Positions 1 to 7,520 of a stretch of 8,211 nt of DNA are shown one piece after another. This DNA comes from Balneolales bacterium (lineage in GTDB: Bacteria > Bacteroidota > Rhodothermia > Balneolales > Natronogracilivirgulaceae), in NCBI GenBank assembly GCA_007127695.1, contig SKYW01000077.1, positions 1 to 8,211 on the forward strand. The letters run 5' to 3'. Both the position numbers and the translations under genes were made by a program. Positions within the stretch are counted from its first letter, which is position 1, and each line of letters starts with the position of its first letter. The notes under the pieces are model-generated. The model was given only the letters and a program-made list of their open reading frames with translations, was not told where the DNA came from and did no database searches.

Positions 1-761
1 AGTCAATTGTCGGATTCAAGCACAACTTGCACCACTACATGCCCTTCCAGCGTAATCTCTACCTGGATTCGGACATGATCTGGTGCCGCAATCCTGACAA
101 GGTCTGGCAATCATTGATGCCCTATCCCTATACCATAACCGGTCAGGAATCAGCGGATGTTTTTTTCGGTTCCCACAAGAATATCAGGATTTTGTGGGAT
201 ATCCTGTTGAGACGGCGGCAACGCACCCTGAAACATTTTGGCATGAGCTACCTGGCCCGTGTGCAAACCGGTGTGATGTATGCCGCCGATCCTGAAATCA
301 CCCGCAAAGTCAATGAGCTGGCAGCGGATTTGCTGGAAAGGAAAAGTGAAACCCATTTTGTAAGCAGGACGAGAGAGAAAGGAAGAAACCTGGAAAGCTG
401 TGAATGGAGCCTGGGAATGGCTGTCAGCATGTTGAACCTGTACGTGTACCCCTGGTTCAATGCACAGGAAAGTATCCAGCTCGATTTTATCCGGCCGCTG
501 ACCAGGACAAACGATGATTTTACGGAAGTCTCCTGCAAGTACTACTGCAATCCATTCATCCATTCCTTGCGGGGTATAAAGACCGATCTGCTCAGAGGCC
601 TGCTATTTGCGTTGTTCCGTGTGTTGCCGCGGAGCAATGACCACCTCTGGATAACACCTTACATACTGCACTTTGGCTGGAGTCATCAAAAACCATGGTT
701 CGATAAGTTCGCTGAAAGGGAGTGGAAGCAGATAAATCGACAGGACGTGTCCGGCAAATAA
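1..761 (+). CDS. GT8-like glycosyltransferase with DxD motif, 5'-truncated by window edge
   Basis: The reading frame is open from the left edge (first whole codon at 3) to a TAA at 759-761, so the real start lies upstream and about 250 C-terminal residues are visible. A hydrophobic strand ends in YLDSDM, with the D-S-D codons at 66-74. This is the nucleotide-sugar/metal-binding DxD of GT-A fold transferases. Near the C-terminus, HFGWSHQKPW (669-698) resembles the H-x-G-x-x-K-P-W signature of GT8-type enzymes, which helps hold the nucleotide diphosphate and metal. An amphipathic LLRGLLFALF stretch (about 589-618) could lie against the membrane. The likely job is transfer of a sugar from a UDP-sugar in the cytoplasm; donor and acceptor are unknown. 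It converges on the minus-strand glycosyltransferase operon, so it may belong to the same envelope-glycan locus, but on a separate transcript. The GT-A assignment is fairly firm; GT8 itself is inferred from two motifs. Confidence 0.72.
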   Translation, partial: SIVGFKHNLHHYMPFQRNLYLDSDMIWCRNPDKVWQSLMPYPYTITGQESADVFFGSHKNIRILWDILLRRRQRTLKHFGMSYLARVQTGVMYAADPEITRKVNELAADLLERKSETHFVSRTREKGRNLESCEWSLGMAVSMLNLYVYPWFNAQESIQLDFIRPLTRTNDDFTEVSCKYYCNPFIHSLRGIKTDLLRGLLFALFRVLPRSNDHLWITPYILHFGWSHQKPWFDKFAEREWKQINRQDVSGK

Positions 762-764
762 GGT

Positions 765-1697
765 CTAGGCCCGTTTTTCGCGCAGCGATAGAAAGGAAAA
801 CAACAGCAGGTTCATGACCTTGTCCAACACCTGATTCACAAGCAGTATCCCGGCAATTCCCGCCGTAGACACCTCCACATGCCGGACAAACTCCAGACTC
901 ACACCGATGAAGACAAGATCCTTGCTGGGAAGGAAAGGGATCCGGCTCAGGATCAGCTGTAGCACAATCATCGTGAACCAAATCTCAAACGGCACCCATG
1001 GCATGACTACGTACCATTGAGCCACCTGGACAATGGTCAGCAGAATCATACGGAAACTGTGCATGAAAAAAATGAGCAGCGCGGGTTTACGCGGCATGGT
1101 GAACAGGTATGGCCGGTACTTCCGGAACAGAAACAGAGCCGCAACAAGGAGGATCAGTGAAACGGGAAATACGATGTAGAGATCATCCAGGACTATCCAC
1201 TCCTGCAGGGTCAACCGGCCCGTTGCCGAAAATAGCACCAGCAACAGCAGGGCTACGGTCGTGGAGGCAAGTGTGGAGAGGATATTATTGTCACGCACCA
1301 CTTCGTATGCCTCCTTTTTACCGATACCCATCTTGTTCTGCAACCAGAAAAAAAGCTGGACTTCCCCCGAATAACCCAAAACCACCTTGTTGTAAACCCG
1401 CTTCTTCAGAAAGATTTCCTGACTCTGCCAAAACTTCATGGGCCAGCGCGTGCTGTAGGTCAGGTACTCCGTGACCGGAAGGGCAAAATAGAGCACCAGG
1501 AAGAGCAGGTAATACAAGGGATGGACCGGAAGCTCAGCCAGTACGTTTCGCAACCCTATCTGAAGGATCTGCACCAGGAGGACAATCACAATGACCAGTT
1601 GAAGCAGATATTTGCCGTAGCGGAGCAACATTTTGCCAGGGTCACTCTTCCCGAAAGTCACCAGCTGGTCCCATCCCCGTTTGAAGTGGTGTGTCAT
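765..1697 (-). CDS. polytopic membrane protein, flippase/LPG-synthase-TM-like
   Basis: This is a 310-residue protein rich in long hydrophobic segments, roughly at residues 30-48, 60-78, 142-157, 172-191, 205-224, 228-249, 260-275 and 279-302, with a basic N-terminus and a basic RxKRA tail. It therefore sits in the inner membrane. A polar mid-region containing GYSGEVQLFFWLQ (about 108-120), and a later SRIPFLPSKDL loop (251-261) before two helices, are placed like the conserved GE and proline/glycine-rich loops of the lysylphosphatidylglycerol-synthase transmembrane (flippase-like, UPF0104) family. I infer membership only loosely from this. The ATG start overlaps the stop of the preceding glycosyltransferase by 4 bp (ATGA, 1694-1697), so translation is probably coupled and it is the last gene of the operon. 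The context suggests moving or anchoring a glycosylated lipid made by its neighbours. The TAG stop lies 3 bp from the stop of the opposing gene. Confidence 0.8.
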   Translation of the reverse strand: MTHHFKRGWDQLVTFGKSDPGKMLLRYGKYLLQLVIVIVLLVQILQIGLRNVLAELPVHPLYYLLFLVLYFALPVTEYLTYSTRWPMKFWQSQEIFLKKRVYNKVVLGYSGEVQLFFWLQNKMGIGKKEAYEVVRDNNILSTLASTTVALLLLVLFSATGRLTLQEWIVLDDLYIVFPVSLILLVAALFLFRKYRPYLFTMPRKPALLIFFMHSFRMILLTIVQVAQWYVVMPWVPFEIWFTMIVLQLILSRIPFLPSKDLVFIGVSLEFVRHVEVSTAGIAGILLVNQVLDKVMNLLLFSFLSLREKRA

Positions 1698-2776
1698 CCC
1701 GAAGCTTTGCGCGACGAATGTACTTTTGAGATCATTTCCCGGATAGCCGGAAGCGAGGATAGATGATGCAGCTTCTTCTCGGCATGAGCTCGTGCCGCCG
1801 AGGATTTTCGTTTCAATTCCTCCGGATTATCAAGCAAATTGGAAATTTTGCTTACATAATTATCTTTAGATACACGCAATCCGATCTTTTCAGGAATAAC
1901 ATCATTCTGGATGATATCATCAAATGCAACGGAGGGCACACCGCAGGCAGCCGCTTCGGATATGGTCCTGGGGTAGTGGTCGCGATATCCACTGTGGAAG
2001 AAGACCTTTCCCTTGTTAAGATATGCCGGTACTTCAGAATAGGCGACCGGACCAAACCAGGTTATCTCCGGATACTTTCTTCGGAACTGTGGAAGCATCG
2101 GCCCGCCCCCGATGACACCGACCTTGCGTTTCTTTGAAAGCTCGAAAAGTGCCTGATAATTCTTGTAGTTGGAGATAAGACGTCCGGCGGCGATCACATC
2201 ATGCGTTTTCCCGGTTTCAGGATCCGGTGCAAAATGCCGTGTATCAACAGACTTTGGCAGATGGATCATCTTCTTTTCCGGCACGACAGTCCGCCAGAAA
2301 CGAATGGTTCGGCTGGTCAGCTGCTGAAACTGATACTCTGTTTCATAAAGTACAGCAACGGCTTGCTTGACGATGGGATGATACCATTCACCGCCGATGA
2401 CGATCGCATAGGGGATGCGTTTGGGGATGAGAACTTCCCGTACCAGCTGAATGCCGATTCCCCCGTCCATTCCCTTGATCACAAAAAGATCGGCATCGGA
2501 TTCCGCTGCCGCTTGTACCAGCGCCCGTGAGGTGTGATTCCGGCTTTTGCCATCAGTCTGATCCGTTTTGAATATTCGGACAGGAACAGCCGGCAAATTA
2601 TCGTACTGCCATTCGGTTTCCATGGTATGGTTGCCGCCTGCCCAAAGTTCCGAAGGATACCCTCTCTGTGATGTGAGGGCCGGCATCCATTTGTCGCGGT
2701 TCGCCATTTCTACAAATTCATGCTCGTCAATCAGATCATGGTAGACAGGATAGCTTTGTACATAAATGATGTTCAT
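1694..2776 (-). CDS. glycosyltransferase, GT-B fold, family 4-like
   Basis: This 360-residue protein is of usual length for a GT4-type transferase, with no signal peptide, so it is cytoplasmic or membrane-peripheral. The C-terminal nucleotide-sugar domain is recognisable: PKSVDTRHF (174-182, the usual 'N/K-G-V-D-x-x-x-F' linker), AAGRLISNYKNYQAL (196-210, with the donor-phosphate-binding basic residue near K205), VGVIGGGP (219-226), and DHYPRTISEAAACGVPSVAF (266-285). The last holds the family's E-x7-E donor site in the form D266-x7-E274. The N-terminal acceptor domain is less typical: the glycine-rich loop usual near the start is missing, and MNIIYVQSYP is followed by a variable, charged stretch. 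It probably adds a sugar to a lipid- or saccharide-linked acceptor. It overlaps both neighbours by 4 bp (ATGA). GAGGA lies 4 bases before the ATG and may act as a ribosome binding site, though it also encodes the end of the upstream protein. Sugar specificity cannot be told. Confidence 0.88.
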   Translation of the reverse strand: MNIIYVQSYPVYHDLIDEHEFVEMANRDKWMPALTSQRGYPSELWAGGNHTMETEWQYDNLPAVPVRIFKTDQTDGKSRNHTSRALVQAAAESDADLFVIKGMDGGIGIQLVREVLIPKRIPYAIVIGGEWYHPIVKQAVAVLYETEYQFQQLTSRTIRFWRTVVPEKKMIHLPKSVDTRHFAPDPETGKTHDVIAAGRLISNYKNYQALFELSKKRKVGVIGGGPMLPQFRRKYPEITWFGPVAYSEVPAYLNKGKVFFHSGYRDHYPRTISEAAACGVPSVAFDDIIQNDVIPEKIGLRVSKDNYVSKISNLLDNPEELKRKSSAARAHAEKKLHHLSSLPAIREMISKVHSSRKASG

Positions 2777-3588
2777 GATTCCTCGACTGTGATCGAAGTG
2801 AAGAGATTCAATGTTCGTGATTCTTCAATGTACTGCTTAAATGCCATTTGAATTTGTGGCGGAAGCCGGAAACGGGGATGCCCCGAAAGATCACCGCGCA
2901 CAAATTTGTGATACATGTAATTCATCCAGCTGGCGGGACTGTTACGGATGCGACGGGTAAAGTGCTCTTCCTCCCAGGTATTGGTCCCGTGAAAACAACG
3001 GATAAAAAGTCCGGCATGCTCTTTCGGAAGCTTGATGTACCGGCGCTTCATCCATTTCCTGAGATAGACCGTATCTTCAGCCCTCCGATACTCAGGGTAG
3101 CGAATGTTTTTGCTTCGCCTGTGCATAATACTTCCGGGTATGCCATCCGGAAGATATCCAATATACGGAAGAGAAAAAAAATCGGGATTGTCCAGATGCA
3201 TCAGGGAGGCGGACAGGCAACATGCGTCGTAGCCCTGATCCAGGAAGGATGCCTGTGCGGCAATCCGTTCCGGGTGATACCAGTCGTCATCATCCCATTG
3301 TACGATGTAATCGCCTCCGGCATACTGCAACGCAATGTTACGCAATGTTCCCAGAACCAGGATGGAGGTGCGGGGAATCCGGACATAGGTCACATCTGCA
3401 GGATCGATATCCCGGAAAAGGGGGGAGTAGTCCTCTTGTCCGTCATCAATGACCACAAGCTCTCTGTTGGGATAGGTCTGGTTCTGAAAACATGCCACAG
3501 CCCGCTCCGCAAGACGTTTGCGGTTGGCGGTGACCATCAGACAACTTACCCTCGGAATCCCGTTTTCAGCATTTCTCTTCATTCTCAT
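2773..3588 (-). CDS. glycosyltransferase family 2 (GT-A fold)
   Basis: A 271-residue GT2 enzyme. The N-terminus has the classical layout: strand VSCLMVTANR (14-23), helix ending FQNQTYPNREL (34-44), VVIDDG (45-50, nucleotide-binding aspartates), LGTLRNIALQYAGGDYI (79-95, the 'R-N-x-A/G' motif before the DxD), and QWDDDDW (97-103), which holds the metal-binding DxD. Further on, an E171-D172 pair is placed like the catalytic-base ED motif of inverting GT2 enzymes. There are no transmembrane helices and no processive-synthase QxxRW motif, so single-sugar transfer in the cytoplasm is more likely than polymer synthesis. The ATG at 3588 is used; a second in-frame ATG two codons on is also possible, and neither has a Shine-Dalgarno sequence. 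The stop overlaps the next gene's start by 4 bp, and the gene follows the lipocalin-fold gene after 30 bp. The family call is firm; the substrate is unknown. Confidence 0.92.
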   Translation of the reverse strand: MRMKRNAENGIPRVSCLMVTANRKRLAERAVACFQNQTYPNRELVVIDDGQEDYSPLFRDIDPADVTYVRIPRTSILVLGTLRNIALQYAGGDYIVQWDDDDWYHPERIAAQASFLDQGYDACCLSASLMHLDNPDFFSLPYIGYLPDGIPGSIMHRRSKNIRYPEYRRAEDTVYLRKWMKRRYIKLPKEHAGLFIRCFHGTNTWEEEHFTRRIRNSPASWMNYMYHKFVRGDLSGHPRFRLPPQIQMAFKQYIEESRTLNLFTSITVEES

Positions 3589-3618
3589 ACCAAATACTTT
3601 GTTGGGCCAATGTACGAC

Positions 3619-4743
3619 TCAATGAACAAGGAAAAAATTATAATTTATCGGGATATTTCCATCCATTTTTCCGGTTCCGACATACTCAATGACCTCACCG
3701 CCCAGAAAACTCCGGACAAGCCTTCGACGGATGCCGCCAATTTCCTCAAGGAAGGAGACATGCTGAAAATCCTGCTGTCTGTTGAATACGCTTCGGTTTC
3801 CTGAATGAAATACCACTTCCACATATCGCGGCACGGACCGCCCACCTATCCGGTCAGAATCGAGTACGGTAATCTGCTTTGGCTTCTCAAGTATGGTGGG
3901 CGAGTTTTCCCGGATAAGCGAAAGACCGATCACATCAGCACGGGATCTTTTTTTGGGAACAAGGTAATAACCGATGTGAAAACCGCTGTCTGTGTGGGTG
4001 ATGTGCCGGAATCCCTTGTTGACCACTTTGGATGACAGGTTGGTCTGGAACGTGTGGTCCATGTAGGCTGTGCCGCTGACCTCAAGGGTGTCATTGTCGA
4101 TGACTACGATGCCGGACACCTCGGCACGCGGGATGTGTACGAAAATACCCATGTCCTCACTTTCAAGGCGAAACACACCATCCCCCCAGGTATATCCCTG
4201 ATGTATGTCGTGAAAGTCCAGATCCACAAGGTAGCTGACGCCGTCTTTTGCAGTTCGGTAATAGATATGGTGTTCGTAAGGAAGTTTCCCGGAAAGATAG
4301 ATTTCACGACCCTCGTGGAGACGGATCTTGTTGTGATCCTCATCTATGACAAGGTGCTCGATCGCATACTCACGGGCCACATTGTAGTTGTTGCCCTTGA
4401 AATTGGACACGAACAGCTTGCCGCCGCTTACCGGGCTTTTAAAACTGCCAAAGTTGGCAAGCGAAAACGTCAGGTGCAGATGGAGGTCGTTTTCGAGAAA
4501 GATGTGGTAGCTCCAGAACTCGTTGTAGTAGTCGCCGCCCATGGTATGGGGAAGCATGTCAGCCCACTCCGTTTGCCTCAGATCACCCTCTGGCATGCCG
4601 GGCTTCACGGATCGCTCCTGCATGGTCTGCTCCCCGGGATCACTGCGACCCGGCATGGACAGCAGAAGCACAAGAAGTGTACTTAAGCTAAAATACAAAG
4701 CGGGTCTGTACGTAATACTTTTCAATCGGTGTTGTGAAAACAT
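3619..4743 (-). CDS. exported CrtC/AttH/Svf1-like lipocalin-fold protein
   Basis: With the ATG at 4743 the product is 374 residues. It starts with a basic stretch (QHRLKSITYR) and a hydrophobic core, ALYFSLSTLLVLLLSM (about 15-30), followed by polar sequence: a Sec signal peptide, with no lipobox cysteine. The frame is open further up to a TTG at 4797, but that start would put 18 charged/polar residues before the signal peptide, so I prefer the ATG. The mature part is all-beta in character, with NEFWSYHIFLEND (about 74-86) and SGTAYMDHTFQTN (about 223-235). These match in position and style the 'E-W-Y' and 'G-x-A/G-Y-x-D-H-x-w' signatures of the tandem-lipocalin superfamily of CrtC (hydroxyneurosporene synthase), AttH and Svf1, which bind or hydrate hydrophobic lipids. 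I infer a periplasmic lipid-binding or lipid-modifying role; carotenoid hydratase activity is not shown. It heads the minus-strand operon with two glycosyltransferases and a membrane protein. Confidence 0.75.
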   Translation of the reverse strand: MFSQHRLKSITYRPALYFSLSTLLVLLLSMPGRSDPGEQTMQERSVKPGMPEGDLRQTEWADMLPHTMGGDYYNEFWSYHIFLENDLHLHLTFSLANFGSFKSPVSGGKLFVSNFKGNNYNVAREYAIEHLVIDEDHNKIRLHEGREIYLSGKLPYEHHIYYRTAKDGVSYLVDLDFHDIHQGYTWGDGVFRLESEDMGIFVHIPRAEVSGIVVIDNDTLEVSGTAYMDHTFQTNLSSKVVNKGFRHITHTDSGFHIGYYLVPKKRSRADVIGLSLIRENSPTILEKPKQITVLDSDRIGGRSVPRYVEVVFHSGNRSVFNRQQDFQHVSFLEEIGGIRRRLVRSFLGGEVIEYVGTGKMDGNIPINYNFFLVH

Positions 4744-5003
4744 AATATCGGGATATGTCACTGAGACCGGTTTGACCGGTTTCACGTTTACATTCAAACA
4801 ATCGTTAGGTTCACTTTAAGCCCGGATCAAACACGGTCATCTTAGAAAACGTCCGTTCCGGCGTTGTATTACCGTACCAGACTGTTTTGTTCTCAAATCC
4901 GCCTGCTGAATGGCAAATATGGAACACTACTTGCTGACGGCTTAAAATTCAACATTTTTTTGTAACTTCAATATCGATTTTTGTTTAAACGCATTTTCTT
5001 TTC
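4744..5003. promoter_or_regulatory. divergent intergenic control region
   Basis: These 260 bp separate the two divergent starts at 4743 and 5004, so both promoters must lie here unless the lipocalin-fold gene starts at the TTG at 4797. The right side, next to the transporter gene, is AT-rich. It holds TTTG at 4959-4962 and GATTTTTG at 4976-4983, the latter close to the Bacteroidota -7 element TAnnTTTG, but the 13-bp gap is shorter than the usual spacing of about 19, so this is only a weak promoter candidate. Neither start has a Shine-Dalgarno sequence. AATATCG occurs at both ends (4744-4750 and 4970-4976), possibly by chance. I see no RNA gene and no convincing open reading frame in the region. 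Confidence 0.5.
4765..4782. repeat. tandem GACCGGTTT pair / ACCGGT inverted repeat
   Basis: GACCGGTTT occurs twice head-to-tail without a gap. Because ACCGGT is itself palindromic, the same bases also form ACCGGT-TTG-ACCGGT (4766-4780), a 6-bp stem with a 3-base loop. It lies 22 bp upstream of the ATG at 4743. Between them is a second small inverted repeat, ATATC-GG-GATAT (4745-4756), just before the start codon. The pair could be an operator for a dimeric regulator or a leader-RNA hairpin. If translation began at the TTG at 4797, it would simply encode a K-P-V-K-P-V repeat. Confidence 0.4.
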
Positions 5004-7520
5004 ATGAGAACATTACTCGACCTGCTCAGGCCACTGGTAATGATCAATTACCGCTACCCCTTTGCAGTGCTCTCCATATCCATCCTGCTTGCGGTCGGAG
5101 CCGGTATTTATGCCACAAGGCTTGTGATCGATACCGATCTTGCAAGTTTGCTGCCGGAACACTATGACAGTGTGCAGGCACTGGAACGCCTCCGGGATTC
5201 CGTAGGTGGTGAAACCCCGCTTGAAGTAACGATCAATTCTCCTGATTTCGAAGCAAACAAGGCGTTTGCCGAGGCACTCATACCGCGGGCTATGGAGTTG
5301 TACGACCCGCGGCTCGATGACTACTTTGTGAACCGCTATGAGTACCGGCGCGATGTTGAAGTACTCAAGGACTATGCGTTATATCTATCCACAGAGAATG
5401 AAATCGACCAGGTTATCGATTTCCTCGAGGAAAGGCTTGAGCAGGCGCGTCTTGAGGCCAACCCGTTTTTCATTGATTTCGAAGACGATTTCGACGACGA
5501 GGAAGAAGAAGATGAAGAGGAACGGCTCCGGGAGTTTGAAAGGATGTATCATGAACTCATCCCATCGGAATATCCCGTCAACCAGGACAGTTCCAGTCTC
5601 GTTATCAGCTTTTTCCCGACCGGGGCTCAAAGCGACCTCACATACATCCGTTCCCTGTTCGAAGCATTCGGGGAATTGATCACCGAAATGGATCCGGCTT
5701 CCTACCATCCGGAAATGATTGCCGTTGCCGGGGGGCGACTCGAAAGACACCTTATGGAACTCGACTCCATCATAAGGGACGTTGTCACCAGTTTCGGGTC
5801 TGGCATCACCGCGGTGATCCTTCTGGTAGGAATCTACTTCATGATCAAATTGATCATCAACTACCGCCGCGGTCACTACAGGCACCGCAGACATTCACTG
5901 TTCGACCATCTGATACGCTTTCCCGTTCCAATCATGGTGATCGGCATACCGCTTCTGATAAGCCTGAGTATCACGTTTGCCATCGCCTATTTTGCACTCG
6001 GCACACTGAACACGATGACCTCGGTCCTGTTTGTGATTCTTTTTGGATTGGGTATCGATTACGGCATTCACTTTTATGCACGGTACCTGGAAAAAAGGTC
6101 CGCAGGGGATAACGTCCGCAATGCCCTGTTTCACACCTACGACAGCACCGGCGCCGCTATCATGACCAGCGCCACTACTACAGCAGTCGCACTGTTCGTA
6201 CTTATGATTGCCGATTTTCGCGGCTTTTCTGAATTTGGATTCATTTCCGGCACCGGAATCGTACTCGCGTACCTCTCCATGCTCTTCATCCTGCCGGCAA
6301 TCATTGTCATCTTTGAGCGCTACCGCCTGATCCTCATCAACAAGAATCTCTACCCGACACATACGAAATCAGGTGAAGCGGCACCGTTCCCTTTTGCGCG
6401 GACCATATTCATCGCCGGGACTTTCATCGTCGCACTCGTACTTTTCAACACAGACAAACTCTATTTCGAATACAATTTTGGTAAATTGGAACCCGAGTTT
6501 CCAAAATATGAGGAATACCGCGAGTTAAGAGGTGACATCGACCAGGTAACCGGACGCCGTAACCCGGCCTACATCCTCGCCGACACGGATGAAGAAGTCC
6601 GGCTCATCCTGCAAACTATTCGGGAAAAGAAAAAAACCAACCCTGAGACCACCATTCTTGCCGTTGAAGCCCTTCAGGAACGTTTTCCTGTCAACCAGAC
6701 CGAAGAAGAGATCAAGCTTGCCAAAATTGCCGAAATCAGGGAGTTGCTGAACGATCCTTTCATGCAGGATGTGGAAGGCGAATATATCGACATATTGCAG
6801 CGGGCATCCGGGGTCAGAGAACCCCTCCGCGTGGAAGAGGTGCCGGACTTCCTTAAAAACAGGTTTGTCACCAGGGACGGTGAAATAGGCCGCTTCGTCA
6901 TGGTCTATCCAGCAGTCGGTCTCTCTGATGGGAGAAACTCAATCGCCTTTAAAAACGAGATCGGGGTCATCGAGACCAGCGACGGCCGTACCTACCACGC
7001 TGCCAGTACCTCCATTGTAGCTGCCGAAATGCTGGAACTGATGAGAGACGAAACTCCCTACATGGTAGTCGCGACCTTCATCATGATTTTCATACTGGTC
7101 TATATCGGATTCCGTTCTTTCCGCTGGACCATAATAGCCATGCTTCCCCTGCTTATTGGCCTGAGCTGGACATTCGGCGCCATGATCATCCTCGGACTCT
7201 CGTTCAACATGTACAATCTTGTCGTGCTGCCGGCGATATTGGGTATCGGCAATGACAACGGAGTCCACTTGGCAAGCCGCTACAGGGAAGAGGGAAGAAA
7301 AAGCATGTCCGCCGTGCTGAAGAGTACCGGTCAGCACATTACCATAGGGTCCTTTACGACCATGCTCGGCTTTTCGGGACTTCTGCTGACCAATCATCCG
7401 GGTCTTACCTCGATCGGTGTTCTGGCTGTTGTAGGAATCGGACTGACCCTGTTTTCCGCCCTGACCTACCTTCCGTCCCTGGTGCAACTTCTTGAAAATA
7501 AGGGATGGATCAGGTTCTGA
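5004..7520 (+). CDS. MMPL/RND superfamily transporter
   Basis: This 838-residue inner-membrane transporter has the full duplicated RND layout: helix 1 (about 17-37), a large periplasmic loop (38-262), a five-helix bundle (264-286, 310-330, 336-354, 385-403, 412-437), then helix 7 (464-482), a second loop (483-684) and five more helices (685-703, 708-730, 737-750, 780-796, 802-826). The short length and lack of AcrB-type docking features point to the MMPL/HpnN-like branch, which exports lipids or other hydrophobic molecules using the proton gradient. GIDYGIH (350-356) lies in helix 4, with D352 the likely proton-relay residue. The matching site in the second half reads GIGNDNGVH (747-755). Both halves have the following TSATTTA/GSFTTM and GF motifs. 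An acidic run (160-173) sits in loop 1. The ATG follows an AT-rich leader without a Shine-Dalgarno sequence. The gene is divergent from the lipocalin-fold operon and 59 bp upstream of recO. The cargo is unknown. Confidence 0.93.
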   Translation: MRTLLDLLRPLVMINYRYPFAVLSISILLAVGAGIYATRLVIDTDLASLLPEHYDSVQALERLRDSVGGETPLEVTINSPDFEANKAFAEALIPRAMELYDPRLDDYFVNRYEYRRDVEVLKDYALYLSTENEIDQVIDFLEERLEQARLEANPFFIDFEDDFDDEEEEDEEERLREFERMYHELIPSEYPVNQDSSSLVISFFPTGAQSDLTYIRSLFEAFGELITEMDPASYHPEMIAVAGGRLERHLMELDSIIRDVVTSFGSGITAVILLVGIYFMIKLIINYRRGHYRHRRHSLFDHLIRFPVPIMVIGIPLLISLSITFAIAYFALGTLNTMTSVLFVILFGLGIDYGIHFYARYLEKRSAGDNVRNALFHTYDSTGAAIMTSATTTAVALFVLMIADFRGFSEFGFISGTGIVLAYLSMLFILPAIIVIFERYRLILINKNLYPTHTKSGEAAPFPFARTIFIAGTFIVALVLFNTDKLYFEYNFGKLEPEFPKYEEYRELRGDIDQVTGRRNPAYILADTDEEVRLILQTIREKKKTNPETTILAVEALQERFPVNQTEEEIKLAKIAEIRELLNDPFMQDVEGEYIDILQRASGVREPLRVEEVPDFLKNRFVTRDGEIGRFVMVYPAVGLSDGRNSIAFKNEIGVIETSDGRTYHAASTSIVAAEMLELMRDETPYMVVATFIMIFILVYIGFRSFRWTIIAMLPLLIGLSWTFGAMIILGLSFNMYNLVVLPAILGIGNDNGVHLASRYREEGRKSMSAVLKSTGQHITIGSFTTMLGFSGLLLTNHPGLTSIGVLAVVGIGLTLFSALTYLPSLVQLLENKGWIRF

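Noticed and set aside
150..563. Minus-strand frames opposite the left-edge glycosyltransferase
   Set aside because: The plus-strand frame has the DxD and K-P-W motifs and is open to the window edge; the reverse frames are shadows.
765..1697. Calling the membrane protein a lysylphosphatidylglycerol synthase (mprF)
   Set aside because: The cytoplasmic C-terminal aminoacyl-transfer domain is absent and the likeness to the transmembrane part is weak.
2848..3804. 318-codon plus-strand open frame spanning the GT2 gene and the end of the lipocalin-fold gene
   Set aside because: It lies opposite two well-supported genes and crosses their boundary. Its protein shows no recognisable domain order and looks like reverse-strand translation of conserved codons.
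4054..4686. 210-codon plus-strand frame opposite the lipocalin-fold gene
   Set aside because: The minus strand carries a signal peptide and superfamily motifs across the same bases. The valine-rich plus-strand protein has no motif of its own.
3619..4743. Naming the exported lipocalin-fold gene crtC (carotenoid hydratase)
   Set aside because: The motifs support the superfamily only. No other carotenoid gene is in the window and catalytic residues cannot be confirmed by eye, so a specific enzyme name would overreach.
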